A stretch of DNA of 64,000 bases from Desulfobacter vibrioformis DSM 8776 (GTDB lineage Bacteria > Desulfobacterota > Desulfobacteria > Desulfobacterales > Desulfobacteraceae). Within the stretch, counting starts at the first letter, position 1; each line of letters starts with the position of its first letter. A program made the position numbers and the translations under genes. Positions 44,350-52,600 of this stretch are shown here, piece after piece. The notes beneath the pieces were generated by a model, which ran no database searches, had not been told where the DNA came from, and saw only the letters and a list, made by a program, of their open reading frames with translations. The stretch spans positions 55,202 through 119,201 of the forward strand of contig NZ_JQKJ01000016.1 in NCBI RefSeq assembly GCF_000745975.1, written 5' to 3'.

Positions 44350-45279
44350 TTGGCAGATGCTGACCGGATAAAACGGTATTCTGATTATAATGCTTATCTT
44401 CGCAGCCTGTTTGGCGAGCGGGTGCAAAAAATTTCCGTGGATGCCGGGTTGACCTGTCCCAACCGGGACGGCACCCTGTCCAGGTCCGGATGTATTTACT
44501 GCAATGCAAAAGGATCGGGTACCGGTGCGTTTGCCAGGGGGCTTTCCATTTCCCAGCAGATTGAGGCCGGCAAGATCGGGGCTATAAAAAAATACAAGGC
44601 CGGAAAGTTTCTTGCCTATTTCCAGTCTTTTACCAATACCTATGCCCCGGTGGATCATCTTAAGGCCCTATATGACGAAGCACTGTCCTGTGAGGGGGTG
44701 GTGGGCATGGCAGTGGGCACCCGGCCTGACTGCGTGGATAAAGCAAAAATAGATCTGCTTGACGCCTACACAAAGGATTATCTTATCTGGCTGGAATACG
44801 GGCTTCAGTCCGCCCATGACGCCACCCTTGCCCTGATCAACCGGGGGCATGACTTTAAGGCCTTTGAAGCGGCCGTGGCCTTGGCTGCACCTAAAAAAAA
44901 ACTCAATGTCTGCGCCCATATTATTCTGGGTCTGCCCGGAGAAACCAGGGCCATGATGCTGGAAAATGCCCGGATTCTTGGGGACTTGGGGATAAACGGC
45001 GTAAAGATTCACCTGCTTTATGTGGTCCGGGGAACTGCTTTGGATAAGATGTATGGCCAGGGCCGGTATACGCCTTTAGAACAGCAGGCCTATGTGGATC
45101 TGGTCTGCGATTTTCTGGAGCAGTTGCCCAAATCCCTGATCATCCAGCGGATCACAGGGGATCCCCATCCTGATGAACTTGTGGCTCCGTTGTGGTCGGC
45201 CCGGTACAGGGAGACATTCAACATGATCCAGAATACCCTGGAAGCCAGGGATTCGTACCAGGGAAAATGCCGGATTTAA
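44350..45279 (+). CDS. YhcC-like radical SAM protein (TIGR01212 type)
   Basis: A radical SAM protein of about 310 aa: RYSDYNAYLRSLFGERVQKI, then SVDAGLTCPNRDGTLSRSGC with Cys cluster CIYC, and FQSFTNTYAPVDHL, GTRPDC, GLPGE. GGAGG followed by 6 nt and TTG (44350) indicates a TTG start; an in-frame ATG at 44332 has no ribosome site and would include the GGAGG in the coding region. The substrate is unknown. Confidence 0.87.
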   Translation: MADADRIKRYSDYNAYLRSLFGERVQKISVDAGLTCPNRDGTLSRSGCIYCNAKGSGTGAFARGLSISQQIEAGKIGAIKKYKAGKFLAYFQSFTNTYAPVDHLKALYDEALSCEGVVGMAVGTRPDCVDKAKIDLLDAYTKDYLIWLEYGLQSAHDATLALINRGHDFKAFEAAVALAAPKKKLNVCAHIILGLPGETRAMMLENARILGDLGINGVKIHLLYVVRGTALDKMYGQGRYTPLEQQAYVDLVCDFLEQLPKSLIIQRITGDPHPDELVAPLWSARYRETFNMIQNTLEARDSYQGKCRI

Positions 45280-45312
45280 AATCCCCATCCTTCTTTGATT
45301 TTGAGCCGGCGT

Positions 45313-45594
45313 CTAATCGCGTCTTCTCCTGAAAGGCTTTTTCTTCTTTTTGCCACCGGAATCGGCATGATTCACTTTGATGAGCTTTTTATCAACCATG
45401 TTGCCGTTCAAGGCCTTAATGGCTTTATCCGCTTCGGAATTGCTTGGCATTTCAACAAAACCAAACTCCTTGGAACGTCCGGTAAATCTGTCTTTTATAA
45501 TTTTAACGCTTTCTACTTCACCAAATGCTTCAAACGCCTTTCTGAGCGTTTCTTCTGTCATATGTTCCGTCAGATTCCCGACATAAATGTTCAT
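45313..45594 (-). CDS. RNA-binding protein with RRM domain
   Basis: A 93-aa single RRM protein. RNP2 MNIYVGNL and RNP1 SKEFGFVEM are present, with a basic C-terminal tail (KKKKKPFRRRRD). These small RRM proteins in cyanobacteria and proteobacteria are often cold-induced. It lies in the same direction as, and downstream of, a methyltransferase, a DEAD-box helicase and a cold-shock protein. Confidence 0.93.
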   Translation of the reverse strand: MNIYVGNLTEHMTEETLRKAFEAFGEVESVKIIKDRFTGRSKEFGFVEMPSNSEADKAIKALNGNMVDKKLIKVNHADSGGKKKKKPFRRRRD

Positions 45595-45624
45595 TCACGG
45601 GTCCTTTTGTTTTTAAATTGCAGC

Positions 45625-46275
45625 CTAACGGGAAAATGTCAATATCTGGCAGCTGACACTTTTTTCCATGAAGTCTGTATGGTTTATTTTTCTCTGTGAA
45701 CAGGCATAGCCTAATTCCGCCATCTTTTTACTGAATTTTGCATGATATCCCCGCCTGGGATCCACAATAACCACATCACAATGGCTGCATGCATGCCGGT
45801 TTATGAAAGCGGACAAAAGTCTGACATGTTCAATTTCATAAAGCAGATCAGAACCGATAATCAGATCAAATTTACCAAGATCATCATCCAGATCCGCCCA
45901 TCCCGTGCGCACAAAAGGAATCGCATTCCCCTCATTGAGTGCTACATTGTGCGCCAGAAACCCTTCGGTTTCAGGATGGCGGTCCGTGGCGGTGATATCT
46001 GTCGACCGCTGATTCAGGATCAGACTGGCCAGGCCAATCCCACATCCCACCTCAAGCACTCTTTTTCCGCTCACATGATAATCAAGCATCAGATGGGCAA
46101 GGACCCGGCCTGAGGGCCAGATCACGCCGAATATGGGCCAGGCAGCCGAAGATATTCCAAATTTTTCCGCCTCACCATCGATATCCCGGAACTGCAGCGT
46201 ATCCCTGAGCGTTCTGATATGAATATCCATATCTCCGATTTCCAGGGTTGTATAGCGGACGCGTAAACCTGACAT
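45625..46275 (-). CDS. METTL21/Nnt1-like methyltransferase
   Basis: A 216-aa class I methyltransferase: FGVIWPSGRVLAHLMLDYHV, SAM motif I VLEVGCGIGLASLIL, TATDRHPE, and DLIIGSDLLYE (DxxY-like post-motif of protein lysine or small-molecule methyltransferases). ATG at 46275 preceded by AAGG is preferred to an upstream TTG at 46317, which overlaps another small gene. Substrate unknown, possibly a protein. Confidence 0.8.
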   Translation of the reverse strand: MSGLRVRYTTLEIGDMDIHIRTLRDTLQFRDIDGEAEKFGISSAAWPIFGVIWPSGRVLAHLMLDYHVSGKRVLEVGCGIGLASLILNQRSTDITATDRHPETEGFLAHNVALNEGNAIPFVRTGWADLDDDLGKFDLIIGSDLLYEIEHVRLLSAFINRHACSHCDVVIVDPRRGYHAKFSKKMAELGYACSQRKINHTDFMEKSVSCQILTFSR

Positions 46276-46285
46276 CAGGCTGCCT

Positions 46286-46441
46286 TTATTCCTCTTGTTC
46301 CGGTTGCCCCGGTTCAAAATCGACCCCGGTCTCCGCCTGCCCCTTTTTTTCCGCTCTTCGCCGAATTTTTTCTTCCTTTTTATTCTTTTTGTTCAGCTCC
46401 TTTTGCCGTTTTTCCCAGGAATAATGTTTTCGGACTGCCAT
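46286..46441 (-). CDS. Small highly charged protein, 51 aa
   Basis: ATG at 46441 with AAAAGGAG 5 nt upstream. The protein begins MAVRKHYSWEKRQKELNKKN, continues KKEEKIRRRAEKKGQAETG and ends in an acidic tail. Lys/Arg/Glu-rich and probably a helix that binds RNA or ribosomes. It lies 35 bp after the DEAD-box helicase and 10 bp before the methyltransferase, so it is probably part of one transcript. Not matched to a named family by me. Confidence 0.65.
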   Translation of the reverse strand: MAVRKHYSWEKRQKELNKKNKKEEKIRRRAEKKGQAETGVDFEPGQPEQEE

Positions 46442-46476
46442 GCCTCTCCTTTTATTAAGTCATACCTTATGGCTGA

Positions 46477-47601
46477 TTAAGCCGGAAGTAGCGATTCTTC
46501 TGTCATTTTTCTGCCTAATGCCTTTTCAATCAAGGCAATGGCTTTGCTGTCTTCCACGGATGCAAAGGTATAGGCCTGGCCGGATTGATTGGCCCTGCCT
46601 GTTCTACCTGTTCTGTGGATATAGGTTTCAACCGTATCCGGCAGATCGTAGTTAATCACGTGGGAAACCCCTGATACATCAATTCCCCTGGCCGCAATAT
46701 CCGTTGCCACCAGAATTTTGAATGACCCGCTTCGAAACCCATCCATGGCCCTGCGCCGCTGACTCTGGGATAAGTTCCCCTGCAGGGACACGGCATTGAA
46801 ACCCGACTTCTTCAACAGGACGGCAAGACTTTTGGCTTTATGCTTGGTTCGCGTAAATACAATGGTGCTGGCCATACCGTTTTTGGAAAACAACGTCTTG
46901 AGCAGGGCTGTCCGCTTTTCCGGTTGGACATTAAAACGGCCATGGGTAATCCGGGGGGCAGGCTGTGTATGGTTGACCTGGATCTGAATGGGATGGTTTA
47001 AAATCTCCTGGGCCAGATTGCCGATCATCTTCGGCATGGTGGCGGAGAATACCAGGGACTGGCGTTTTTTGGGTAATGCCCTGATAATTCGCTTGATGTC
47101 GGGCAGAAACCCCATATCAAGCATCTGATCGGCCTCGTCCAGAACCAGGATATCAACGCCCTTAAGGGTCAGGGCCTTATCATTCATAAGATCCAGCAGT
47201 CGGCCAGGGCAAGCCACAACAATATCCACACCCCGTTTAAGTGCTTTGATCTGAAGCGGTTTCCCAATCCCGCCGTAGACAACTGCGCTTTTAACAGGGG
47301 TATGAACGGCCATCATTTTAATACTTTCATGAATCTGCTCTGCCAGTTCCCGGGTGGGAGCCATGATCAATGCTGAGGGAGACGATGCGGACGGGGTACT
47401 GGGCTTTTTGAGCAAATGCTGAAGAATGGGCAGTACAAAGGCAACGGTTTTTCCGGTACCGGTCTGGGCCAGACCAAGGATATCTTTCCCGTCAAGAATG
47501 GTGGGAATTGCTTTTTGTTGGATGGGGGTTGGACTGGTGTAGCCCGCATCACAAATGCCTGACTGGATATCAGGATGGAAATGAAACTGGGTAAAACGCA
47601 T
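46477..47601 (-). CDS. rhlE: DEAD-box RNA helicase, RhlE-like
   Basis: A 374-aa helicase core with no long C-terminal extension: Q motif YTSPTPIQQKAIP, Walker A AQTGTGKT, PTRELAEQ, LVLDEADQMLDMGF (DEAD), VFSATMP, ATDIAARGIDV and HRTGRTGRANQSG. It unwinds RNA duplexes in the cytoplasm, in ribosome assembly or mRNA decay. It leads a group with the small charged protein, a methyltransferase and RRM protein. Confidence 0.93.
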   Translation of the reverse strand: MRFTQFHFHPDIQSGICDAGYTSPTPIQQKAIPTILDGKDILGLAQTGTGKTVAFVLPILQHLLKKPSTPSASSPSALIMAPTRELAEQIHESIKMMAVHTPVKSAVVYGGIGKPLQIKALKRGVDIVVACPGRLLDLMNDKALTLKGVDILVLDEADQMLDMGFLPDIKRIIRALPKKRQSLVFSATMPKMIGNLAQEILNHPIQIQVNHTQPAPRITHGRFNVQPEKRTALLKTLFSKNGMASTIVFTRTKHKAKSLAVLLKKSGFNAVSLQGNLSQSQRRRAMDGFRSGSFKILVATDIAARGIDVSGVSHVINYDLPDTVETYIHRTGRTGRANQSGQAYTFASVEDSKAIALIEKALGRKMTEESLLPA

Positions 47602-47858
47602 TAAAACTCCTGAATGCAGACATCTCCCGCGTTAGTCCGTATAGACGGATTTATGCGTTATATCTGCTTACAATTATATTAAATGAAAAAAGATAAGCCG
47701 AGGATCAAAGGCGTATCATGACAACGTGTCATACATAAAGGATAGGGAATTGCAAGATTGCTAAGAATGTTAAATGCCGCACTTGCTGCAGTTGAAACGC
47801 CTTGCCGTTCAAATGTTATTTCCCTAACTCGGCTGGATTGACCATGACGGCCAAATGC

Positions 47859-47895
47859 AAAAAAGCCCTTGAGAACAGAATCCTCAGGGGCTTTA
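47859..47895 (-). terminator. Intrinsic terminator downstream of the cold-shock gene
   Basis: Minus-strand AAAGCCCCTGAG / CTCAAGGGCTTT stem followed by a run of six T. It lies 118 bp beyond the csp stop. The rest of 47602-48012 contains no gene that I can see. Confidence 0.75.
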
Positions 47896-48012
47896 GTAAC
47901 TGTTCAAATGAAAGCGTATGGAATAGTCCACAGCCCTTTCATGTCTGCCGAACACAGACCCGGAATAAAGATCGGGTCACACCATGGCAGTTATAAATAA
48001 AAAAGTGGCCTG

Positions 48013-48216
48013 CTATTGAACTACGACATTTGCAGCAGAAGGCCCTTTGGGACCCTGCTCAATGTCGAAAGTGACCTGATCGCCTTCATTCAGGGTTTTA
48101 AACCCTTGTGCGTTAATGCCGGAATGATGCACAAAGACATCTTTTCCGCCATCTTCTACTTCAATAAAACCAAAACCTTTACTTTCGCTGAACCACTTTA
48201 CAGTACCTTTTGCCAT
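48013..48216 (-). CDS. Cold-shock protein, CspA family
   Basis: A 67-aa single cold-shock domain: [20 protein letters not shown] and DVFVHHSGI give RNP1 (KGFGFI) and RNP2 (VFVHH). Binds single-stranded RNA/DNA as an RNA chaperone. GGAG precedes the ATG. A roughly 80-nt leader precedes it, consistent with leader-based temperature control, though no cold-box was confirmed. Confidence 0.96.
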   Translation of the reverse strand: MAKGTVKWFSESKGFGFIEVEDGGKDVFVHHSGINAQGFKTLNEGDQVTFDIEQGPKGPSAANVVVQ

Positions 48217-48368
48217 GTCGGCAGTCTCCTAAATAAAAAAATGAAAATTTGCTTCTAACTTTGGGAGTAATCGCAGAAAATATTGAGATATACACCTTAA
48301 GGAAGGAACATATGCACACACAAAACATGCATTTCTCGCATCATACTGGAAAAATGAAGATTGTCAAG

Positions 48369-48540
48369 CATATTATGCAGGGCAATCGCACATAAAATTG
48401 GTGCTGTTTTTAATTTTAATAAATTCAACTAATTAAAAAAACAAAATTTTAAGAGAGACTGCAAAAACGCAAATTTCGCTTTATACCCCATTGAACTTAT
48501 AATAACCGAAATTTATATGCGATTGCCCTGGCATATTATG
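48369..48540. repeat. Imperfect 28-bp inverted-repeat pair bounding 172 bp
   Basis: The sequence at 48369-48396 (CATATTATGCAGGGCAATCG...) recurs as a reverse complement at 48512-48540 with a few mismatches. A third partial copy (AGGGCAATC at 48546) pairs with GATTGCCCT at 48521-48529. The interior is AT-rich without an ORF. A MITE-like or REP-like element is possible, but no clean target duplication was found. The rest of the 48217-48577 gap is the csp leader. Confidence 0.5.
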
Positions 48541-48577
48541 CCGGCAGGGCAATCATCCGTCGGGGACGATGAAAGAA

Positions 48578-49621
48578 TCAGAAGCCGATTTCATAGGACT
48601 TGAATCCGGATGACCGCAGGACCGTTTTTTTCGCCCCGTCCTGGCGGATGATCAGGCATTCGGTGTTGTCAAGGGAGTTGATAAGCGCAATGGCCTTGCC
48701 GGTATCCATGACCATAAGTGCTGTGGCAAGCCCATCCGCCCGGGTGCAGGTATCGGAAATAACCGATGCCGATACCACCGCGTTTTCTACTGGATAACCG
48801 GTTTTAGGGCTGATGATGTGGGAGTAGATGCGCCCGTTTTTTTCAAAATAATTTCTGTAATTGCCACTGGTGGCAATGGCCTTGTTATCCAGGCGCACTT
48901 CTTTGCACAGCCCTGAATTCAAAATGCCTTTTTCGGGATTTGCGATGCCCACGATCCATGCTTTGCGATGCTTGTTTACCCCTGCCCCGGCCAATTCTCC
49001 GCCGATTTCCACAAGATAGTTCTCAACCCCGCCATCCCTGATCAGGCGGGCAATCTCATCCACGCCATACCCTTTGGCAATGGAGCCTAAATCCAGTGTT
49101 ATGCCGGACATTGTCTTGGTCAGGATATGATCCCCGATGTCAAGCTTGTTAAAGCCGATAGTCTTAAGTAGTGCCTTTATCTCCCCGGGTTCAGGCGGTG
49201 TGGCCCGCCGTCCCTTTGTGCCGAATCCCCACAGGTCCACCAGGGGCTTGACCGTGCCGTCCCAGGCCCCAGAGGTCAGGGTATACAGGTTCCTGCATTG
49301 TTCAAGAACCTGGTAGAAATCCGAGGAAACCCGGAAAGGCCGGTTCTTTGGCGCGGCATTGAACCGGGACAGTTCACTGTCTTTCTGATACATGGACAAC
49401 CGGGCATTGACCTGTTTTAAGCGCAGATCAATTTTTTCCTGCCATAAGCTTTCCGACAGCGGTTTGGCAGAAACCAGCTTAATGGAATAGGTGGTACCCA
49501 TTGTCTTGCCGGTAAACACATACTCCTGGGTTGCCAAAGAGTGGGCAGGCAAAATCAGGGCTGTTCCTATAAGCAGCATCAGTGAAAAAATAAAAGTTGT
49601 AATATACTTGGTCTCAGGCAT
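48578..49621 (-). CDS. apbE: FAD:protein FMN transferase
   Basis: A 347-aa exported flavin transferase. A signal segment (FIFSLMLLIGTALILPAHS) is followed by FTGKTMGTTYSIKLV, VSSDFYQVL, DLGSIAKGYGVDEIARL, YLVEIGGELAGAG and ISPKTGYPVENAVVSASVI (DxxTA/D metal-region variant, DTCTRADGLATAL). It attaches FMN to Thr of Rnf/Nqr-type or other periplasmic flavoproteins. AGGAG lies 9 nt before the ATG. Confidence 0.93.
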   Translation of the reverse strand: MPETKYITTFIFSLMLLIGTALILPAHSLATQEYVFTGKTMGTTYSIKLVSAKPLSESLWQEKIDLRLKQVNARLSMYQKDSELSRFNAAPKNRPFRVSSDFYQVLEQCRNLYTLTSGAWDGTVKPLVDLWGFGTKGRRATPPEPGEIKALLKTIGFNKLDIGDHILTKTMSGITLDLGSIAKGYGVDEIARLIRDGGVENYLVEIGGELAGAGVNKHRKAWIVGIANPEKGILNSGLCKEVRLDNKAIATSGNYRNYFEKNGRIYSHIISPKTGYPVENAVVSASVISDTCTRADGLATALMVMDTGKAIALINSLDNTECLIIRQDGAKKTVLRSSGFKSYEIGF

Positions 49622-49707
49622 GGATATTTTTCTCCTGGTTCAGTTTGTTTTACAGGCATGTGTTTATCATACCGGGCCGGATACGTCTTGCACTTTTTAG
49701 ATATCTG

Positions 49708-50997
49708 TCAGGGGCCGGGAGCAATAAGATCTCCGGAAGAAGAGAATGCGATCCGGCAGGGGATCATTTCTTTAAGACAGGACAGTTTTTCGGTTTCAGG
49801 CCCCAGGGCTTCACTGACAAGAAAATCGGTCGTATGCATGGTGTCCCTGATAATGACGGCCCGGACCTTTTCAGGGGGCACCGGACCAATGGTTTGGAAC
49901 CCTGCCTGAACCGCCTTTTCCTCACTGGGCAGCCGGACCGGAATGGCGGCTTTTTTCAGGGACATGGCGGTCAGGGCGTTCATGATGGTGGCCTGGTAAT
50001 TCATGCCTGCAAATACTTTTTCGGTGATGATGTCGGCATTGCCTAAGCCGATGGCATTGCCTGCCGTGTTTGCGGACAGGTCCAGGATCACCAGCCGTTT
50101 GGCATAAAGGCTTTGGGAAAAATCATCTTCCATTAGATCACAGGTTCTGCCGGTGACATTGGGGTCCATGCCTGACCCGCTGATCTCCTTGCCGATTTGC
50201 CGGACCACCAGCAGATCCAGCTTTTTATACGGCAGGCTGGGAAAATGGGATTTGGCCAGGGCTAAAAGGCACGGCTCCCTGGTGCTGATTTCGGCCGCCG
50301 GTATCACCTCAATCTTCATTACCTGGTCATAGGCATCCTCCACCACACCGATGCCCAGACAAAGGTTGGTTTGTTCAATAATGGTGTCGCCCATGGCTTT
50401 GAGAAGCGTATGAAATCCGTATTTCAGGGCAAAATTATGATAGGTCAAGGCACCGGCGTGCTTACCCATGCCCACCACAATCATTTTGTAAAGCCCGCTT
50501 TCCACATCCCCTTTGAATTTGGTATGTGGCTTGATGCGGTTGATGCAGATGCTGTGGTCCGCTTCCATGGCTTTTTTTGAAAAATATACAGGCACTGCGT
50601 CAAACACGTTTCCGACTTGCACTGCATCCATTTGCGGGGCAATCACTGCCTGGCAGGTATCACTTGTAACGCCTAATTTTGCAAGGGTTTTTTCCTGGCC
50701 TTCAGGGGTGGCGCTGCCGTGGCTTCCCATGGCCGGGATGATGACAGGATGGGCCCCTTTGTCTTTGATGCTCCGGCAGATTTGTGCCACAAGATCCGCA
50801 ACTTTGTCAATGCCCCGGCTGCCCACGCCAATGGCTACGGTCTGTCCGGGCTTAATGCCTGACTGATCCAGAGCCTTTACCAGTTGTGCTTTCAGAGCCG
50901 TCGCCGGATCCGGCAGCGCCATGGATGGCAACGCCAGCCTTACCCGGTAAAACCCGGGGAAATTAAATTTTTTTTCAAGGTATGCCGGGTAGCGCAT
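49708..50997 (-). CDS. LarA-like (DUF2088) lactate racemase-domain protein
   Basis: A 429-aa protein: VAIGVGSRGIDKVADLVAQI, IPAMGSHGSATPEGQ, NRIKPHTKFKGDVESGLYKM and GMGKHAGALTYH. These match the N-terminal fold and His-rich segments of the nickel-pincer lactate racemase LarA superfamily. Whether it carries the pincer cofactor or racemises lactate is not known; many paralogues act on other hydroxy acids. It lies 86 bp upstream of apbE on the same strand. No larB/C/E nearby. Confidence 0.75.
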   Translation of the reverse strand: MRYPAYLEKKFNFPGFYRVRLALPSMALPDPATALKAQLVKALDQSGIKPGQTVAIGVGSRGIDKVADLVAQICRSIKDKGAHPVIIPAMGSHGSATPEGQEKTLAKLGVTSDTCQAVIAPQMDAVQVGNVFDAVPVYFSKKAMEADHSICINRIKPHTKFKGDVESGLYKMIVVGMGKHAGALTYHNFALKYGFHTLLKAMGDTIIEQTNLCLGIGVVEDAYDQVMKIEVIPAAEISTREPCLLALAKSHFPSLPYKKLDLLVVRQIGKEISGSGMDPNVTGRTCDLMEDDFSQSLYAKRLVILDLSANTAGNAIGLGNADIITEKVFAGMNYQATIMNALTAMSLKKAAIPVRLPSEEKAVQAGFQTIGPVPPEKVRAVIIRDTMHTTDFLVSEALGPETEKLSCLKEMIPCRIAFSSSGDLIAPGP

Positions 50998-51104
50998 TTT
51001 TTGATTTTTCCGAGTCCCTATGCCGGGATCAATATTTTTATTCCACCATGAAGGGCATGAAGAATATATACTGGAAAATCAATTTTCATGTCCTTCATTT
51101 TTTT

Positions 51105-51184
51105 AAAAGGAGACTCTCCTTTTCCGTAATTTTTAATAATAACCCGGAAAGGTGTTTCAGGGCAACATCTCCGCCCGGCAATTC
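51105..51184 (-). pseudogene. GGDEF-domain scrap
   Basis: One minus-strand frame reads PGGDVALKHLSGLLLKITEK, matching GGDVALKHLSGLLLETMEEE in the full GGDEF gene at 52597-53862 on the same strand. About 25 codons are recognisable and neither end is complete. It is a remnant of a second diguanylate cyclase or of a partial duplication. An AAAAGGAG/CTCCTTTT hairpin overlaps it. The rest of 50998-51425 shows no gene. Confidence 0.6.
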
Positions 51185-51425
51185 CAAATATAAAGAGATC
51201 TTCCAAGCAGGTTAAAGTTTATTTCTCTTGATCTCAAGTACCGGTAAAAATGAATTTTCAATAAAATTGATCCCTGTCCATACAAAAGAACAATAAAAAA
51301 TTAAGGGTTTACCTGATATACATATATTGAAGTCAATGATACAAAACAAGCTGTTTCAAATTAAGTTGAGCTTTTTCTTCAAACCGTTCCATCATTTTTC
51401 AGCAATACTAAAAAGGAGAAATATC

Positions 51426-51776
51426 ATGGCTTATCACATCACCACGTTCGTGAACGAATCCGGCTTGAATTCTGTGACAGCGAACCCTGAGGCTACCCGC
51501 GATACTTATTTTCTTAGCCCAGGTTCCAAGGTAAACCCACAACATCCGCCACTTTTGAATACCGGGACTTTTGGCTCTTATTCGCAAGCCTTCCCTAAAG
51601 CCAATTGGATTTATACCGGTGTCGAGACCTATGCCTTCTGGGATAGCGGGGACAGCGAAATTTTCGCGGCAACCCAACAAGATCCCAATACCGTGCAAGT
51701 GCTTTATAAAGCATCGGCTGGCAATCTCACATTAACCATCAACAAGGATGGAAGCATTGCATTCACCGCAGCTTAA
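51426..51776 (+). CDS. Hypothetical protein, 116 aa
   Basis: Unrecognised. ATG at 51426 with AAAAGGAG 8 nt upstream is preferred over the open frame from 51327. Polar with many aromatic and beta-prone segments (TYFLSPGSKVNPQHPPLLNT, WIYTGVETYAFWDSGDSEIF, GNLTLTINKDGSIAFTAA), so a small beta-rich fold is likely. No signal peptide. It pairs with the alpha/beta hydrolase downstream across an 11-bp stem-loop. Codon use (CGT, GTT, TTA, AAT-rich) differs from its neighbours, hinting at transfer. Confidence 0.6.
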   Translation: MAYHITTFVNESGLNSVTANPEATRDTYFLSPGSKVNPQHPPLLNTGTFGSYSQAFPKANWIYTGVETYAFWDSGDSEIFAATQQDPNTVQVLYKASAGNLTLTINKDGSIAFTAA

Positions 51777-51793
51777 TTTACTCTGCGCATAAA

Positions 51794-51828
51794 TATTCGC
51801 CACGTAGCCACATGACTCGTGGCGAATA
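51794..51828 (+). terminator. Intercistronic stem-loop
   Basis: An 11-bp perfect stem TATTCGCCACG / CGTGGCGAATA with a 13-nt loop and no T-run, between the 116-aa gene and the hydrolase. It may stabilise the upstream message or set unequal expression of the pair rather than terminate. Confidence 0.5.
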
Positions 51829-51850
51829 CTCCAACTTATAAGGAGTGTTT

Positions 51851-52600
51851 ATGGATAATTTGCTTGATCATCCGTTAATTGGGCAGCGTTATTTTTTTCC
51901 TCGCAAGGGATTTTTTGCTGACCCTTTCTGGGTTGATGTTGATGGTGCCAGATTGGCATGCAGCTATCATGAAATTAATCCCGGAGCGAAAACGATCGTG
52001 CATTTTCACGGCAATGGTGAGATTGTTGATGACTGGCGCGGTGATTTTGTTACCTTGATTAATCAGATGGGCTGTAATTGCCTGCTGGCAGAAATGCGCG
52101 GGTATGGGCAATCAAGCGGTCAGGTGCAATTAGGTAAAATGATCAGCGATGTCGTGCCAACCATCGAAGCATTAAAACGTAAAGCGCAGGATTTGATTTT
52201 TTTCGGCCGCAGCGTTGGTTCTATTTTTGCCCTTGAAGCAGCAGCCCGCTTTCCTAATGCTGCCGGATTGGTTCTTGAAAGTGCTGTTGCCGATGTTCTT
52301 GAGCGTTTGTTGTTACGTGTTCACCCGGATGAGCTTAATGTTGATTTGTCTACTTTACGCAAGGTCGTAGGTCAGCAGCTTAATCATCAGCAGAAAATCG
52401 CTTTATTTAAAGGCGATGTGCTGGTGCTGCACACCGTTAATGATGGATTGATTGATGTTAGCCATGGTAAGCGGCTTTATGATTGGGCACCAGCGCGTAA
52501 AACCATTAAGCTGTTTGATCAGGGCGATCATAACAGTATCATGATGCGTAATGCCAGAGAGTATTTTGCTTGTTTGGAAAATTTTATTCGTAATCTCTAG
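51851..52600 (+). CDS. Alpha/beta-hydrolase (serine hydrolase)
   Basis: A 249-aa hydrolase. FHGNGEIVDDW is the oxyanion-hole region, GRSVGS the nucleophile elbow (Ser), LVLHTVNDGLIDVSHG supplies the acid, and FDQGDHNSI the catalytic His. AAGGAG before the ATG at 51851 decides the start over a GTG at 51845. The substrate is unknown. The base composition is lower in GC than the flanking operons. Its 3' end overlaps the convergent GGDEF gene by 4 bp. Confidence 0.8.
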   Translation: MDNLLDHPLIGQRYFFPRKGFFADPFWVDVDGARLACSYHEINPGAKTIVHFHGNGEIVDDWRGDFVTLINQMGCNCLLAEMRGYGQSSGQVQLGKMISDVVPTIEALKRKAQDLIFFGRSVGSIFALEAAARFPNAAGLVLESAVADVLERLLLRVHPDELNVDLSTLRKVVGQQLNHQQKIALFKGDVLVLHTVNDGLIDVSHGKRLYDWAPARKTIKLFDQGDHNSIMMRNAREYFACLENFIRNL

